Below are positions 1-7,614 of a DNA stretch of 64,000 nt, in pieces (position 1 is the first letter of the stretch; each line of letters starts with the position of its first letter). Origin of the DNA: Litorivicinus sp965656605 (lineage in GTDB: Bacteria; Pseudomonadota; Gammaproteobacteria; Pseudomonadales; Litorivicinaceae); NCBI GenBank assembly GCA_965656605.1, contig CBFHLC010000005.1:1-64000 (forward strand). Reading direction: 5' to 3'. Below the pieces are notes generated by a model. The model saw only the letters and a program-made list of their open reading frames with translations, did no database searches and was not told the origin of the DNA. The position numbers and the translations under genes were made by a program.

Positions 1-2
1 TT

Positions 3-3000
3 AACATCACTGGATTTAAGGTGACCCAGACCGTTGTTGATGGTGATGGGGACAGTGTGACCGCAACGAGTGCGAATGAACTGGTGATTTCGATTGCGGA
101 TGATGGTCCTTTGGCAACAACTACCGCAAGTCTCGATTCGTTGTTCGCTAAAATCACCCGCGAAAACGCGGATGATGCAATGGACCCGTACAAGACTGTT
201 GGTGGTGTCACGCTTGAATTGTTGGATGCCGATGGTAACAAAGCGTCCCTCGGAACAAAGACAGGCCTCGTAAGCTCTCCGGCAGACGGATTTGGTGTTA
301 ACGCCACTGAAGCGGCTGACGGAACCGGTGACCCGATCGAAACGGGTGAAACGACTGATGGCAAATCCGAACAGATGGTGTTCAACCTAGGAACGCCACA
401 ATCCGCGGTAGCAGTTCAGTTCGCCTGGCTGAACAGTAAAGAGTCGGCTGAGTGGACCCTATACAACGGTGATGACGTGGTTGGCTCCGGATCGGTTACG
501 GGTGGCGACGACGGAGTAGAAGATGAAATTACCATCTCAGCTGATAATGGGGCTGATTTTTCCAAGGTCATATTCTCAGCTCCTACCGATAACACATACA
601 CAGATGACGATTATCTAATCCATTCGTTCTCGTTTCGCCCTACGCTGGTTGTAGACGAAACTTACATCGGTGGAGATACAGAGGGGTCTTCTATTGATTT
701 GTCTGGAGCTTTCACGAGTACGACACTTGCCGGTGCTGATGGCGAGAAATCGGGGCAAACAGATTATGAATTGCTGTTAGCGGTCAACGAAAGTGATTTA
801 GCCTCGAGCGCTCGGGTTGGGTCGCCGTTATTAGTTGATACTTGGACTGGTTGGCCAGTTTATCTTGAACAATACGGCGGAACGATTTCGGGACAAGCTG
901 AAGATCCCGATAGTGGTAATGACAGCCACGAGGTGTTCTCTCTCTCGACCGACGACACGGGTAAGGTGTCGCTACAACTGTTCCGCCCGATTAATCATGC
1001 GGATCAACTAGATCCTGACGACTCTCGCAGTCTAGACGTTCCCTTGTTTCTCAAGCGCACCGACACAGTAACCGACGGCGACGGAGATACTGCCACGAGT
1101 AGCGCCACAGTAGATATCTCTAGTCTGATCATTTTCAAAGACGACGGCCCCGCTGCTGAAGACTTCACAGTTGATGCGGGCACTACCTTTAGTTTTGCAG
1201 ATCCTGTTTCTGGAAACGAAGGTGTTCGCGAGGGCAACACCAACGATAATCCCGCCGGAAACGATAACGGCATGAATATCGAGATTGTCGACCAACCTAC
1301 CTATGGCGAAATCTCAACCATACCAGCCGATGATCCATTAACTGAAACCACACCGCTAAGTTATAACGCCAACCCGGTGTCTCTTTCATTGGCCGATTTT
1401 AGCTTTGTAGCGCAAGCTGGACAGCTGTCGACAATGGACGATCATACAACAGCGCAAATCGGTAACGTTGTCGTTGCCGGTGGGGTTTTCAGTGGCACAG
1501 CAGGTCAAGATCCCTACAACCTTGAATTAGACCGCAACGTAACTTTTGACAGTGAATCCGATGAGATGGGTTTTGGAGTTACGAGTGGCCTCAATAATGA
1601 CAGTGAGGAAGTCGATGTAACCGACCCGGATGGAAAGGAATTTATTCAGGTCGATTTCAATCAAGTTCACATGGACGCAATAATAACCAGTGCCCGCATA
1701 GACCTCGGAAGCTTCTGGGGTCACTGGAAGCCAACCCATTCTAAACAGGCTGAGCTTCATATCGATCTGTTTAAAAATGGCTCTCACGTTAGCTCAGTCG
1801 AAATTGATCCAGATGTCGTTGAAAACTTCGCAATAGTGAACGGTGATTATTCTCATGTGATTTCAAATGATGACGGCTTCGATCTGATCAGGTTGTATGC
1901 ACTTGATGGGAATACGGAAGATGGAATCGACCATTCAAACTTCGTTCTAAAGGGCGTGCAGGTTCTAGAAGCTCACATCGAAGACTCCGTCACTTACCGA
2001 GCAGTTGATGGCGACGGTGATACCGCAACTGCAACGGTAACTTTCGATGTGGATATTCCAGGAAATCTCTTTGCTGGAGTGGCGCGGTATTATGAAATTA
2101 CTGGTGACAAGAAATCGTTGGACGATGTAACCGAAGCTATAGACACAAAAGATCCTGACGCTGTGTTTATTGCGGAAAGACTTATGTTTGGTGACAAGGG
2201 AGAAACCACAGGATCTCGGACTGACGGCCATCATGTTGTTTCTGGTGACAATATCTTAGATTTCTTATCGGATGAGTCGCCTCTTATGATTTCATCGGTC
2301 TCCAATGGTAAGACGCATTTCGATACGAATCGTAGTGATTCGAACTACGGCATCCAAACCGGCGTTGTTGAAGTCGAAGGTAAAGTGAAATTGCCGGATG
2401 GATTTGAAGAAGGATTCCATATCCGCATTTTCTCAGATGACGGTTTCTCATTTAAGTTAGGCGGCGGTGTAGACCCATTGACGCTTGCCTACACGGCCAA
2501 TACAGGGCCAAGATATTTTACTTACCAAGAAGGTGAATCTGACAACAACTTGGAAAATGTAAGTAAGCACAAGTACTCAGACAATATCGGTGAAGAAATT
2601 CCCGCTGTTCCAACCGATGAGAACGGTTTCATCGATTTTTCTGCGGTTTGGTGGGATCGCGGCGGCGAATACGTATTCCAAGTTGAGGTCAGTAAGGATG
2701 GTGTCAATTGGATTGCGTTTGGAGATAAGGATCAAGGGTTTGAGTATGGTGCAATGCCATTACCTGACCTTGCGTCAAAGGCTGAGTTCTTGGTGTTGGA
2801 TCAAGGCGTAGATATTTCGAACTTTGATTTCGATTCCGGCGACGTTCTTGATGGCGACATTCTTGATTTAAGCGAGGTCGTTAATTCAGGGATCGTTGAT
2901 GCGAACAGTGACGGTATTGTCGACGACGGTGTTGCAATAGCGAATTTCGTCCAGCTAGAAGATCGGGGTGATGATGTCATCGTCAAGGTCGATAAAGATG

Positions 3001-3116
3001 GAGCTGGAGACACTTTCGTCGAATACGCCCGAATCCTCGATACCAGCGTGAATGACTTCATGACCGGACCCGATGACCAACAAGTCATCAACGAATCCAT
3101 CATCAAAATCGTCTAG
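3..3116 (+). CDS. Type I-secreted giant repeat protein (adhesin-like), C-terminal part; 5' end outside window
   Basis: The frame is open from the first complete codon at base 3, so the gene starts upstream; the GTG at 21 is internal. About 1,037 acidic residues rich in Asp, Gly and Thr are visible. A DGDGD-x-(A/V)TA(T/S) core occurs three times (near nt 40-80, 1070-1118 and 2004-2057), and two repeat units end in DDGP, as in the T1SS-143/VCBS-like beta-sandwich repeats of large RTX-type adhesins. Around nt 2330-2730 a module containing IFSDDGFSFKLGG resembles a PA14-type carbohydrate-binding fold. The last ~100 residues (FDFDSGDVLDGDILDLSEV, then short hydrophobic strands) look like the C-terminal type I secretion target domain. 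The TolC-family gene just downstream fits export by a type I secretion system. Inferred role: cell-surface or released adhesin. Ligand unknown. The gene reads more A/T-rich than its neighbours. Confidence 0.8.
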   Translation, partial: NITGFKVTQTVVDGDGDSVTATSANELVISIADDGPLATTTASLDSLFAKITRENADDAMDPYKTVGGVTLELLDADGNKASLGTKTGLVSSPADGFGVNATEAADGTGDPIETGETTDGKSEQMVFNLGTPQSAVAVQFAWLNSKESAEWTLYNGDDVVGSGSVTGGDDGVEDEITISADNGADFSKVIFSAPTDNTYTDDDYLIHSFSFRPTLVVDETYIGGDTEGSSIDLSGAFTSTTLAGADGEKSGQTDYELLLAVNESDLASSARVGSPLLVDTWTGWPVYLEQYGGTISGQAEDPDSGNDSHEVFSLSTDDTGKVSLQLFRPINHADQLDPDDSRSLDVPLFLKRTDTVTDGDGDTATSSATVDISSLIIFKDDGPAAEDFTVDAGTTFSFADPVSGNEGVREGNTNDNPAGNDNGMNIEIVDQPTYGEISTIPADDPLTETTPLSYNANPVSLSLADFSFVAQAGQLSTMDDHTTAQIGNVVVAGGVFSGTAGQDPYNLELDRNVTFDSESDEMGFGVTSGLNNDSEEVDVTDPDGKEFIQVDFNQVHMDAIITSARIDLGSFWGHWKPTHSKQAELHIDLFKNGSHVSSVEIDPDVVENFAIVNGDYSHVISNDDGFDLIRLYALDGNTEDGIDHSNFVLKGVQVLEAHIEDSVTYRAVDGDGDTATATVTFDVDIPGNLFAGVARYYEITGDKKSLDDVTEAIDTKDPDAVFIAERLMFGDKGETTGSRTDGHHVVSGDNILDFLSDESPLMISSVSNGKTHFDTNRSDSNYGIQTGVVEVEGKVKLPDGFEEGFHIRIFSDDGFSFKLGGGVDPLTLAYTANTGPRYFTYQEGESDNNLENVSKHKYSDNIGEEIPAVPTDENGFIDFSAVWWDRGGEYVFQVEVSKDGVNWIAFGDKDQGFEYGAMPLPDLASKAEFLVLDQGVDISNFDFDSGDVLDGDILDLSEVVNSGIVDANSDGIVDDGVAIANFVQLEDRGDDVIVKVDKDGAGDTFVEYARILDTSVNDFMTGPDDQQVINESIIKIV

Positions 3117-3123
3117 CACGTCA

Positions 3124-3165
3124 GCACACTGTCCCCTGTACAGGGGGACGGTGTGCCCATCTTTT
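3124..3165 (+). terminator. Rho-independent terminator after the secreted repeat protein
   Basis: GCACACTGTCCCC (3124-3136) pairs with GGGGGACGGTGTGC (ending 3156) across a short loop, with one G-T wobble. It is followed by CCATCTTTT. It lies 8 nt after the stop codon at 3116 and separates the adhesin transcript from the TolC-family gene. Confidence 0.75.
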
Positions 3166-3213
3166 CAAATGCCCTTTAATAATCAGGCAGCGAAATTGAG
3201 CAAAGAGGTTCCC

Positions 3214-4488
3214 ATGAAAAAACTGATCGCCATCGCGGTTTCCAGCGTCATTGCACTCAGCGCACAGGCAGTAACCGTCACAGAAACGGTTCAGCAGGCG
3301 CTCAGCTCACACCCTGATCTGCAAGCTGCTCGATCGGCATTCAGTGCAGCAGAGAACGACATCGGCGTGGCCAAGGGTGCACTGCGTCCACGAATCGATC
3401 TAAACGCGGGTATCGGCCGCGAACGCACCGATTCAGATAACGTCAACGGCGGCGCTCCCATCACCCTGACCCGGAAAGAGCTGGGCATCAACGCGGTCTG
3501 GGCCCTGTTCGATAATAACGCCCGCGGCGAGTTAGCCCGTCAAATGGGCTTAACGGCGGCCGACGGTCATGGCCTGGCGGATCTAGAACAACAGATTGCG
3601 CTTCAGGCGGTCAGTGCCCACGCCAACCTATGGCGCGCCGAGACCCTATTCGAGATTGCTCGCGATACTCGTGAAGCACACGAAACTCTGGTCGATCAGT
3701 TGGGCCGCCGTGTCGAAAACGGCGTATCGAATCAGTCTGAATTGGTCCAGGCGCAGGGCCGTTTGGCACTGGCGCTGTCCAACCAGGCAGCGGCTCTGTC
3801 TAACCTACAAGATGCCCGTGCTAACTACCGCCGTGTAGTAGGCGAGATCCCAGACCAAGGAATGCCCAAGCCTGCGTTTGAGTGGCAACGCCCAGCAACC
3901 TTGGATTCCGCGGTCGACACCGCCTTTGGCAACCATCCCGTGGTACTTGAGGCCTTGGCCGATGTAGACGAGGCCAAGGGTCAGGCGAAATCCGCATCCG
4001 GTGGCAATATGCCCCGAATCACTCTAGAGCTCGGCGCGAGTCGAAACGAGGACTTAGATGGCGTGCGTGGCGTCAGCCAGGACCGCCTGGCCATGCTTCG
4101 CCTGAACTGGAACCTGTACAGCGGCGGTGCAAACTTCGCAGCCGAGGACGCGGCCGAGGATCGAATCGATCAAGCCATGCACTTGCTGAACGATGCCCAG
4201 CGTGAGGTGGTCGAGGTGACCCATCAGGCGTGGAACTCCTACCTGTCCAGCACCCAGCAGCTTAGCTATCTAGATGATTACGTGCTGTCAGCGGACAACA
4301 CTCGCTCGGCTTACGCCCAGCAGTTCACGATCAATCGCCGTAGTCTGTTAGAAATTCTGGATGCCGAGATCGAGTTATTTGACGCCAAGACCGCCGAGGT
4401 CAACGCCCAGGCAGATCAGGTCGTCGCGGACTTCCAGCTGGCTGCCAGTCAGGGCCAGCTGGTGGCGCTGGTCAGCGAGCAGAATTAA
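3214..4488 (+). CDS. TolC-family outer membrane efflux/secretion protein
   Basis: A 424-residue protein with a signal peptide (MKKLIAIAVSSVIALSAQA, cleavage before VTVTE). It then shows the repeated long-helix architecture of TolC: TVQQALSSHPDLQAARSAF near the N-terminus, and a second structural repeat after about residue 215 beginning AVDTAFGNHPVVLEALADV. Near the C-terminus, QFTINRRSLLEILDAEIELF is the typical second-repeat helix motif (compare LLDVLNAQ). It should form the trimeric outer-membrane channel of a type I secretion or efflux system. Position directly after a type I-secreted repeat protein points to the LapE/TolC role for that substrate; the inner-membrane ABC transporter and adaptor are not in the window. 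The start at 3214 has AAAGAGG upstream and gives the signal peptide; longer in-frame extensions lack one. It overlaps the convergent acyltransferase gene by 4 nt. Confidence 0.88.
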   Translation: MKKLIAIAVSSVIALSAQAVTVTETVQQALSSHPDLQAARSAFSAAENDIGVAKGALRPRIDLNAGIGRERTDSDNVNGGAPITLTRKELGINAVWALFDNNARGELARQMGLTAADGHGLADLEQQIALQAVSAHANLWRAETLFEIARDTREAHETLVDQLGRRVENGVSNQSELVQAQGRLALALSNQAAALSNLQDARANYRRVVGEIPDQGMPKPAFEWQRPATLDSAVDTAFGNHPVVLEALADVDEAKGQAKSASGGNMPRITLELGASRNEDLDGVRGVSQDRLAMLRLNWNLYSGGANFAAEDAAEDRIDQAMHLLNDAQREVVEVTHQAWNSYLSSTQQLSYLDDYVLSADNTRSAYAQQFTINRRSLLEILDAEIELFDAKTAEVNAQADQVVADFQLAASQGQLVALVSEQN

Positions 4489-5588
4489 TCCTGCTCGGCG
4501 TCTTGCTCAGGTGCCGCGTAGGTCTGCAGCAAGCGAGCCCGCGCAGGCTCAGGACAGTGCAACAGGCGCTCGTCCAATTTCGTTGAGGGGCCGTCGTGGC
4601 CCTTCAATCGTTGGGCGGCGGCCGTATTGGTTTCCCACGGCTGGTACAGCTCACGCATTTGCGCATCCAAGGCCTGGGTCAATGAGCTCGGATCCGCCAA
4701 CGATTCCTCGTCCTGAATCGGCTGCCCAAAGGCTACTTTGACACGCCCTTTGTAGCCTTTGATACCTAGCACGATGTTCTCTAAGTCTTCGCTGTCGGCC
4801 TTGGCGTAGCCGCCCTCGGCCTCGGTTTTCCATAGCTCGACCGCCTTGGCACTGTCGCACGGATCGACTTCGTAGCTGATGTACACCGGCACGACTTGCA
4901 AGGACTTCAAATACCCAGCCACGCCCTCGGGATGTTTGCGGCCCGCCATCGAGATCATCTTGATGATCGCCGGATCCGACTTGTCCACGCCGTCTTTGGC
5001 GCGACCTTCTTTTTGCGCGATCCAAATGGATTGCTGCTCTTCTAAAATCGAGTGGCCGATGTAGGCCGACAGTTGCCCCACGACCTTGGCCAGCTCGCGC
5101 GGGCCTGACACATTGCGGCGCACAATAAAGCTTTTGTTCAGGCGCATCAGATCCTCAACAAACGGCTGTTTGATCAGATTGTCGCCGATCGCGATGCGAA
5201 CGGTGGGGCGCCCGGTGCTGTGCAGTGCCCAGTTGACCAGGGCAGGGTCCATCACGATGTCACGATGATTCGAGATGAACAGGTAAGGACGGTCTTCTAG
5301 TTGATCCAGCCCGGTAATCGTGAGCTCATCAATGGTGGTTTTGATGACCTTGGACATGAACGGCGCCACTTTGTCCTGCAAATCGCCAATCGTATTTAGA
5401 CGCTTGAACTGACTGCGCAGACGCTGAGCGATCAGAAACCGCGCCAGCCCCGGCCACACCATCGAGGTTTTGGGCAGCGCCAGACGGGCAACGCCGGCTA
5501 AAAACGGCGTGCTTTTGATCAGGCGGTTCAGGGCCGGCTTTAGTTCTTCATCGCCATACGGGGCAATGTTCGAGAAGTCTTGGCTCAA
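4485..5588 (-). CDS. PlsC-like lysophospholipid/glycerolipid acyltransferase
   Basis: A 367-residue protein, soluble or peripheral, with no clear signal peptide. Residues ~95-125 contain YLFISNHRDIVMDPALV, resembling the acyltransferase motif I, with the His and the second Asp five residues apart instead of the usual four. IWIAQKEGRAKDG further on matches the motif III region (EGTR-like). Expected reaction: acyl transfer to a glycerophosphate or lysophospholipid in membrane lipid synthesis. The exact substrate cannot be read from sequence. The length and the HRDIVMD form fit an atypical branch of the PlsC superfamily. The gene is divergent from ung (59 nt between starts) and ends tail-to-tail with the TolC gene. 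Confidence 0.75.
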   Translation of the reverse strand: MSQDFSNIAPYGDEELKPALNRLIKSTPFLAGVARLALPKTSMVWPGLARFLIAQRLRSQFKRLNTIGDLQDKVAPFMSKVIKTTIDELTITGLDQLEDRPYLFISNHRDIVMDPALVNWALHSTGRPTVRIAIGDNLIKQPFVEDLMRLNKSFIVRRNVSGPRELAKVVGQLSAYIGHSILEEQQSIWIAQKEGRAKDGVDKSDPAIIKMISMAGRKHPEGVAGYLKSLQVVPVYISYEVDPCDSAKAVELWKTEAEGGYAKADSEDLENIVLGIKGYKGRVKVAFGQPIQDEESLADPSSLTQALDAQMRELYQPWETNTAAAQRLKGHDGPSTKLDERLLHCPEPARARLLQTYAAPEQDAEQD

Positions 5589-5601
5589 GTGTCAGCTCAC
5601 A

Positions 5602-5615
5602 ATGGTTACAATGCG
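5602..5615 (+). promoter_or_regulatory. Putative -10 region for ung
   Basis: ATGGTTACAATGCG contains TACAAT (5607-5612) 35 nt before the ung start. The identical 14-mer precedes sdhE at 7089-7102. No convincing -35 hexamer is seen, so the call rests on the -10 match, the position and the recurrence. Confidence 0.35.
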
Positions 5616-5647
5616 CGGCAGTATATTGTGCTGGGGAGCCCTAATCT

Positions 5648-6289
5648 ATGCCTTGTCCATCGCCGTGGGCATCTCTTTTGTCAAAGGCGCAGCGTGCGCA
5701 GTTGCAGCATTTGCAGGCCACCTTGCCCCAGGACTCGCTGCCCCCACGCAGCCACTGGTTCAAAGCCTTGGAATCGCTAACCCCCGATCAGGTTCGCGTG
5801 GTCGTGCTGGGGCAGGACCCTTATCACGGAGTAGGTCAAGCCGAGGGCCTGTCGTTTTCAGTCGCCCAGGGTCCGTGGCCGCCGTCCTTGCAAAATATAT
5901 TCAAAGAGATGTGTGACGATCTAGGCTGTCAGCCGCCGTTTATGGGGTCTTTGCTGCCTTGGGCGCAGCAGGGTGTGCTCTTGCTGAATCGTGTATTAAC
6001 CGTCGCCCCAGGCCAGGCCGGTAGTCATCAGGGGTTGGGGTGGGAGGACATCACCGCTCAATGGATTCAGGCCATGAATGACTCGGCACCCAAGGCCTTT
6101 TGGCTGTGGGGCAAAGAGGCCGGATCCTTGGCGCCACACTTAGATCAGGAAAAACACTTGGTGTTGTGCGCGCCGCATCCCTCGCCGTTGTCCAGCTGGC
6201 GGGGTTTTTTTGGCTCCAAACCCTTTTCTAAAACCAACCAGTGGTTGGTCGATCAGGGTCAGGCGCCTATTGATTTCGCTTGTGTTTAA
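5648..6289 (+). CDS. ung: Uracil-DNA glycosylase (family 1)
   Basis: A 213-residue protein that excises uracil from DNA to start base-excision repair. Motif A is VVLGQDPYHG (catalytic Asp at residue 57, His 60), with the uracil-binding pocket GLSFSV just after it. The C-terminal APHPSPLSSWRGFFG is the Leu/Ser DNA-intercalation loop with the conserved His. The length is close to that of other family-1 enzymes. GGGGAG about 10 nt upstream supports the ATG at 5648. The last 23 nt overlap the 3' end of the convergent ygfZ gene. Confidence 0.95.
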   Translation: MPCPSPWASLLSKAQRAQLQHLQATLPQDSLPPRSHWFKALESLTPDQVRVVVLGQDPYHGVGQAEGLSFSVAQGPWPPSLQNIFKEMCDDLGCQPPFMGSLLPWAQQGVLLLNRVLTVAPGQAGSHQGLGWEDITAQWIQAMNDSAPKAFWLWGKEAGSLAPHLDQEKHLVLCAPHPSPLSSWRGFFGSKPFSKTNQWLVDQGQAPIDFACV

Positions 6290-7058
6290 GCGGGCTGATG
6301 ATGTCAAAAGGCAGGGGTTGCACGCTGGCCAATACGCCCTGTGCCGTGACGCACTCACTCACATCCCCACCTAACACGGCCAAACCTTGACGGCCGGCTA
6401 CGTTCAGCAACGCGCCGACCTTTCGATCATCCACGAATAAATCCGCACAGGGCGATGGGTTATCCAGCGTGACCGGATGGACCGTTTTTTTGACTGCGCC
6501 TAGGTGTTCGGTGCGAGCAATGACTTCCTGGCCGGTATAACAGCCCTTGGTAAAGCTGATCCCGCCTAGGCTTTGCAGGTGCAGTTGCTGAGGGGTGTAG
6601 GCCTCGTGACTATGCTGATCAATCCAGCCCAGTCCGCGTTGAATGCGTAGGGCTTCCCACCCGGGCTCGCCGCTTTGTGCCTCAGGCGACCAGCCTTCGA
6701 TCAGACCACCAATATTGATCTGTATCGGCGCCTGCACCGGTGCAACATCGCCCACGCCAGTCCAGTCGACTAGCTCGTACTGGCAGCCAAAGAACGGCAG
6801 AAATTTAGCCAGTGCTTGGTGCAGGGCATCCACGCGATCCGCTGGCAGGCTGATATACGCATCGCCTTGATGCAATGCGATGCCAAAACTTGCGACCATG
6901 CGGCCCTTGGGGGTGCATAGCGCGCCGGCCACACCCTGACCTTCGACTAGGTTTTTCATGTCGACCGTGGTTTGACCGTTCAGCAGGGCGATTGGGTCGC
7001 GGCCGTGGATCCGAACCAGCCGCCAGTCGTGAAGTGAATAGGCCATAGTCTTAGACAT
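6267..7058 (-). CDS. ygfZ: Folate-binding protein YgfZ (Fe-S cluster assembly/repair)
   Basis: A GcvT-fold protein of about 263 residues. The family signature KGCYTGQEVIART lies about two thirds of the way along and includes the conserved Cys. YgfZ/IBA57 proteins use tetrahydrofolate to help assemble or repair certain Fe-S enzymes, including MiaB and some respiratory enzymes. The ATG at 7058 (MSKTMAYSLHDW) follows AGGAAGA closely; the second ATG at 7046 is also possible. An in-frame start at 7109 would run through the sdhE promoter region and adds an unconserved leader. The gene is divergent from sdhE, whose product also serves an Fe-S/flavin respiratory enzyme. Confidence 0.9.
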   Translation of the reverse strand: MSKTMAYSLHDWRLVRIHGRDPIALLNGQTTVDMKNLVEGQGVAGALCTPKGRMVASFGIALHQGDAYISLPADRVDALHQALAKFLPFFGCQYELVDWTGVGDVAPVQAPIQINIGGLIEGWSPEAQSGEPGWEALRIQRGLGWIDQHSHEAYTPQQLHLQSLGGISFTKGCYTGQEVIARTEHLGAVKKTVHPVTLDNPSPCADLFVDDRKVGALLNVAGRQGLAVLGGDVSECVTAQGVLASVQPLPFDIISPLKHKRNQ

Positions 7059-7088
7059 TCTTCCTAAGTGCTTTTCGTTGGGATCTAG

Positions 7089-7102
7089 ATGGTTACAATG
7101 CG
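7089..7102 (+). promoter_or_regulatory. Putative -10 region for sdhE
   Basis: ATGGTTACAATGCG, with TACAAT at 7094-7099, sits 22 nt before the sdhE ATG. It is identical to the 14-mer before ung at 5602-5615. No strong -35 box is visible. Confidence 0.4.
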
Positions 7103-7123
7103 GCCACAAACAAGGGAGAGCCC

Positions 7124-7387
7124 ATGATTTCTGACATCGATTACAAGCGCCTAGTCTGGCACAGCCGCCGCGGCATGCTCGAGCTGGATGTTCTGTTGGG
7201 GCCGTTCACCACCGATCATTTCAAAAGCCTATCCGACGAGGATCAAGGCCATTACCTGCGCCTGATTGATGCCGAGGACGCGGATATTTGGGGCTGGTTG
7301 CAGGGCACCTTGGCCATAGAAGATCAGGGCATCGCCCGTGTGGTCGCTATGATCAATCAAAAAGTCGGGGCCGGTCAGGCCAAGTGA
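7124..7387 (+). CDS. sdhE: FAD assembly factor SdhE (succinate dehydrogenase assembly factor 2)
   Basis: An 87-residue soluble protein that helps attach FAD covalently to the flavoprotein subunit of succinate dehydrogenase (and fumarate reductase where present). The family hallmark RRGMLELDVLL is at residues 15-25, and the size fits the five-helix fold. GGGAG lies just before the ATG. The next small gene starts inside its stop codon (TGATG), so the two are probably translated together. This matches the sdhE-ygfX pair of other gammaproteobacteria. Confidence 0.95.
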   Translation: MISDIDYKRLVWHSRRGMLELDVLLGPFTTDHFKSLSDEDQGHYLRLIDAEDADIWGWLQGTLAIEDQGIARVVAMINQKVGAGQAK

Positions 7388-7614
7388 TGCAATTGCCGCT
7401 GCGGCGTTGGCATGGCCAGATCAGCCACGTCAATTTCGTGGCCGGCTATTTCCTGACGCCCAAGGGGCGCGAGGTCACCCCGCGCTGGGGCAGTTGGGTC
7501 AGTCCATTGTGTGTCTGGGCGATCTTTGACCACGGATTCTTTTTTGCTTGGCGCGCACGGCCCACCCGAATCGATCGGCAGTGGGCCCTAGCACTTAGGA
7601 CTCGGGGTGGATGA
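7387..7614 (+). CDS. Short YgfX-like protein coupled to sdhE
   Basis: A 75-residue ORF whose ATG overlaps the sdhE stop by one base. The C-terminal part (SWVSPLCVWAIF, then FAWRARPTRIDRQWALALR) resembles the cytoplasmic C-terminal half of YgfX/CptA proteins, where W-V-S-P and a final R-x-L-R motif are common. YgfX usually has about 130-150 residues with two N-terminal membrane helices. Those helices are missing here; the N-terminus is only MQLPLRRWHGQISHVNF. Position after sdhE supports the assignment. The product may be a natural short form or a 5'-truncated remnant. It overlaps the 3' end of convergent nadB by 20 nt. Confidence 0.5.
   Translation: MQLPLRRWHGQISHVNFVAGYFLTPKGREVTPRWGSWVSPLCVWAIFDHGFFFAWRARPTRIDRQWALALRTRGG

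Noticed and set aside
4361..4741. Plus-strand ORF of 126 residues across the TolC/acyltransferase junction
   Set aside because: Arg/Ser/Pro-rich frame lying over two well-supported genes; no motif and no ribosome-binding site.
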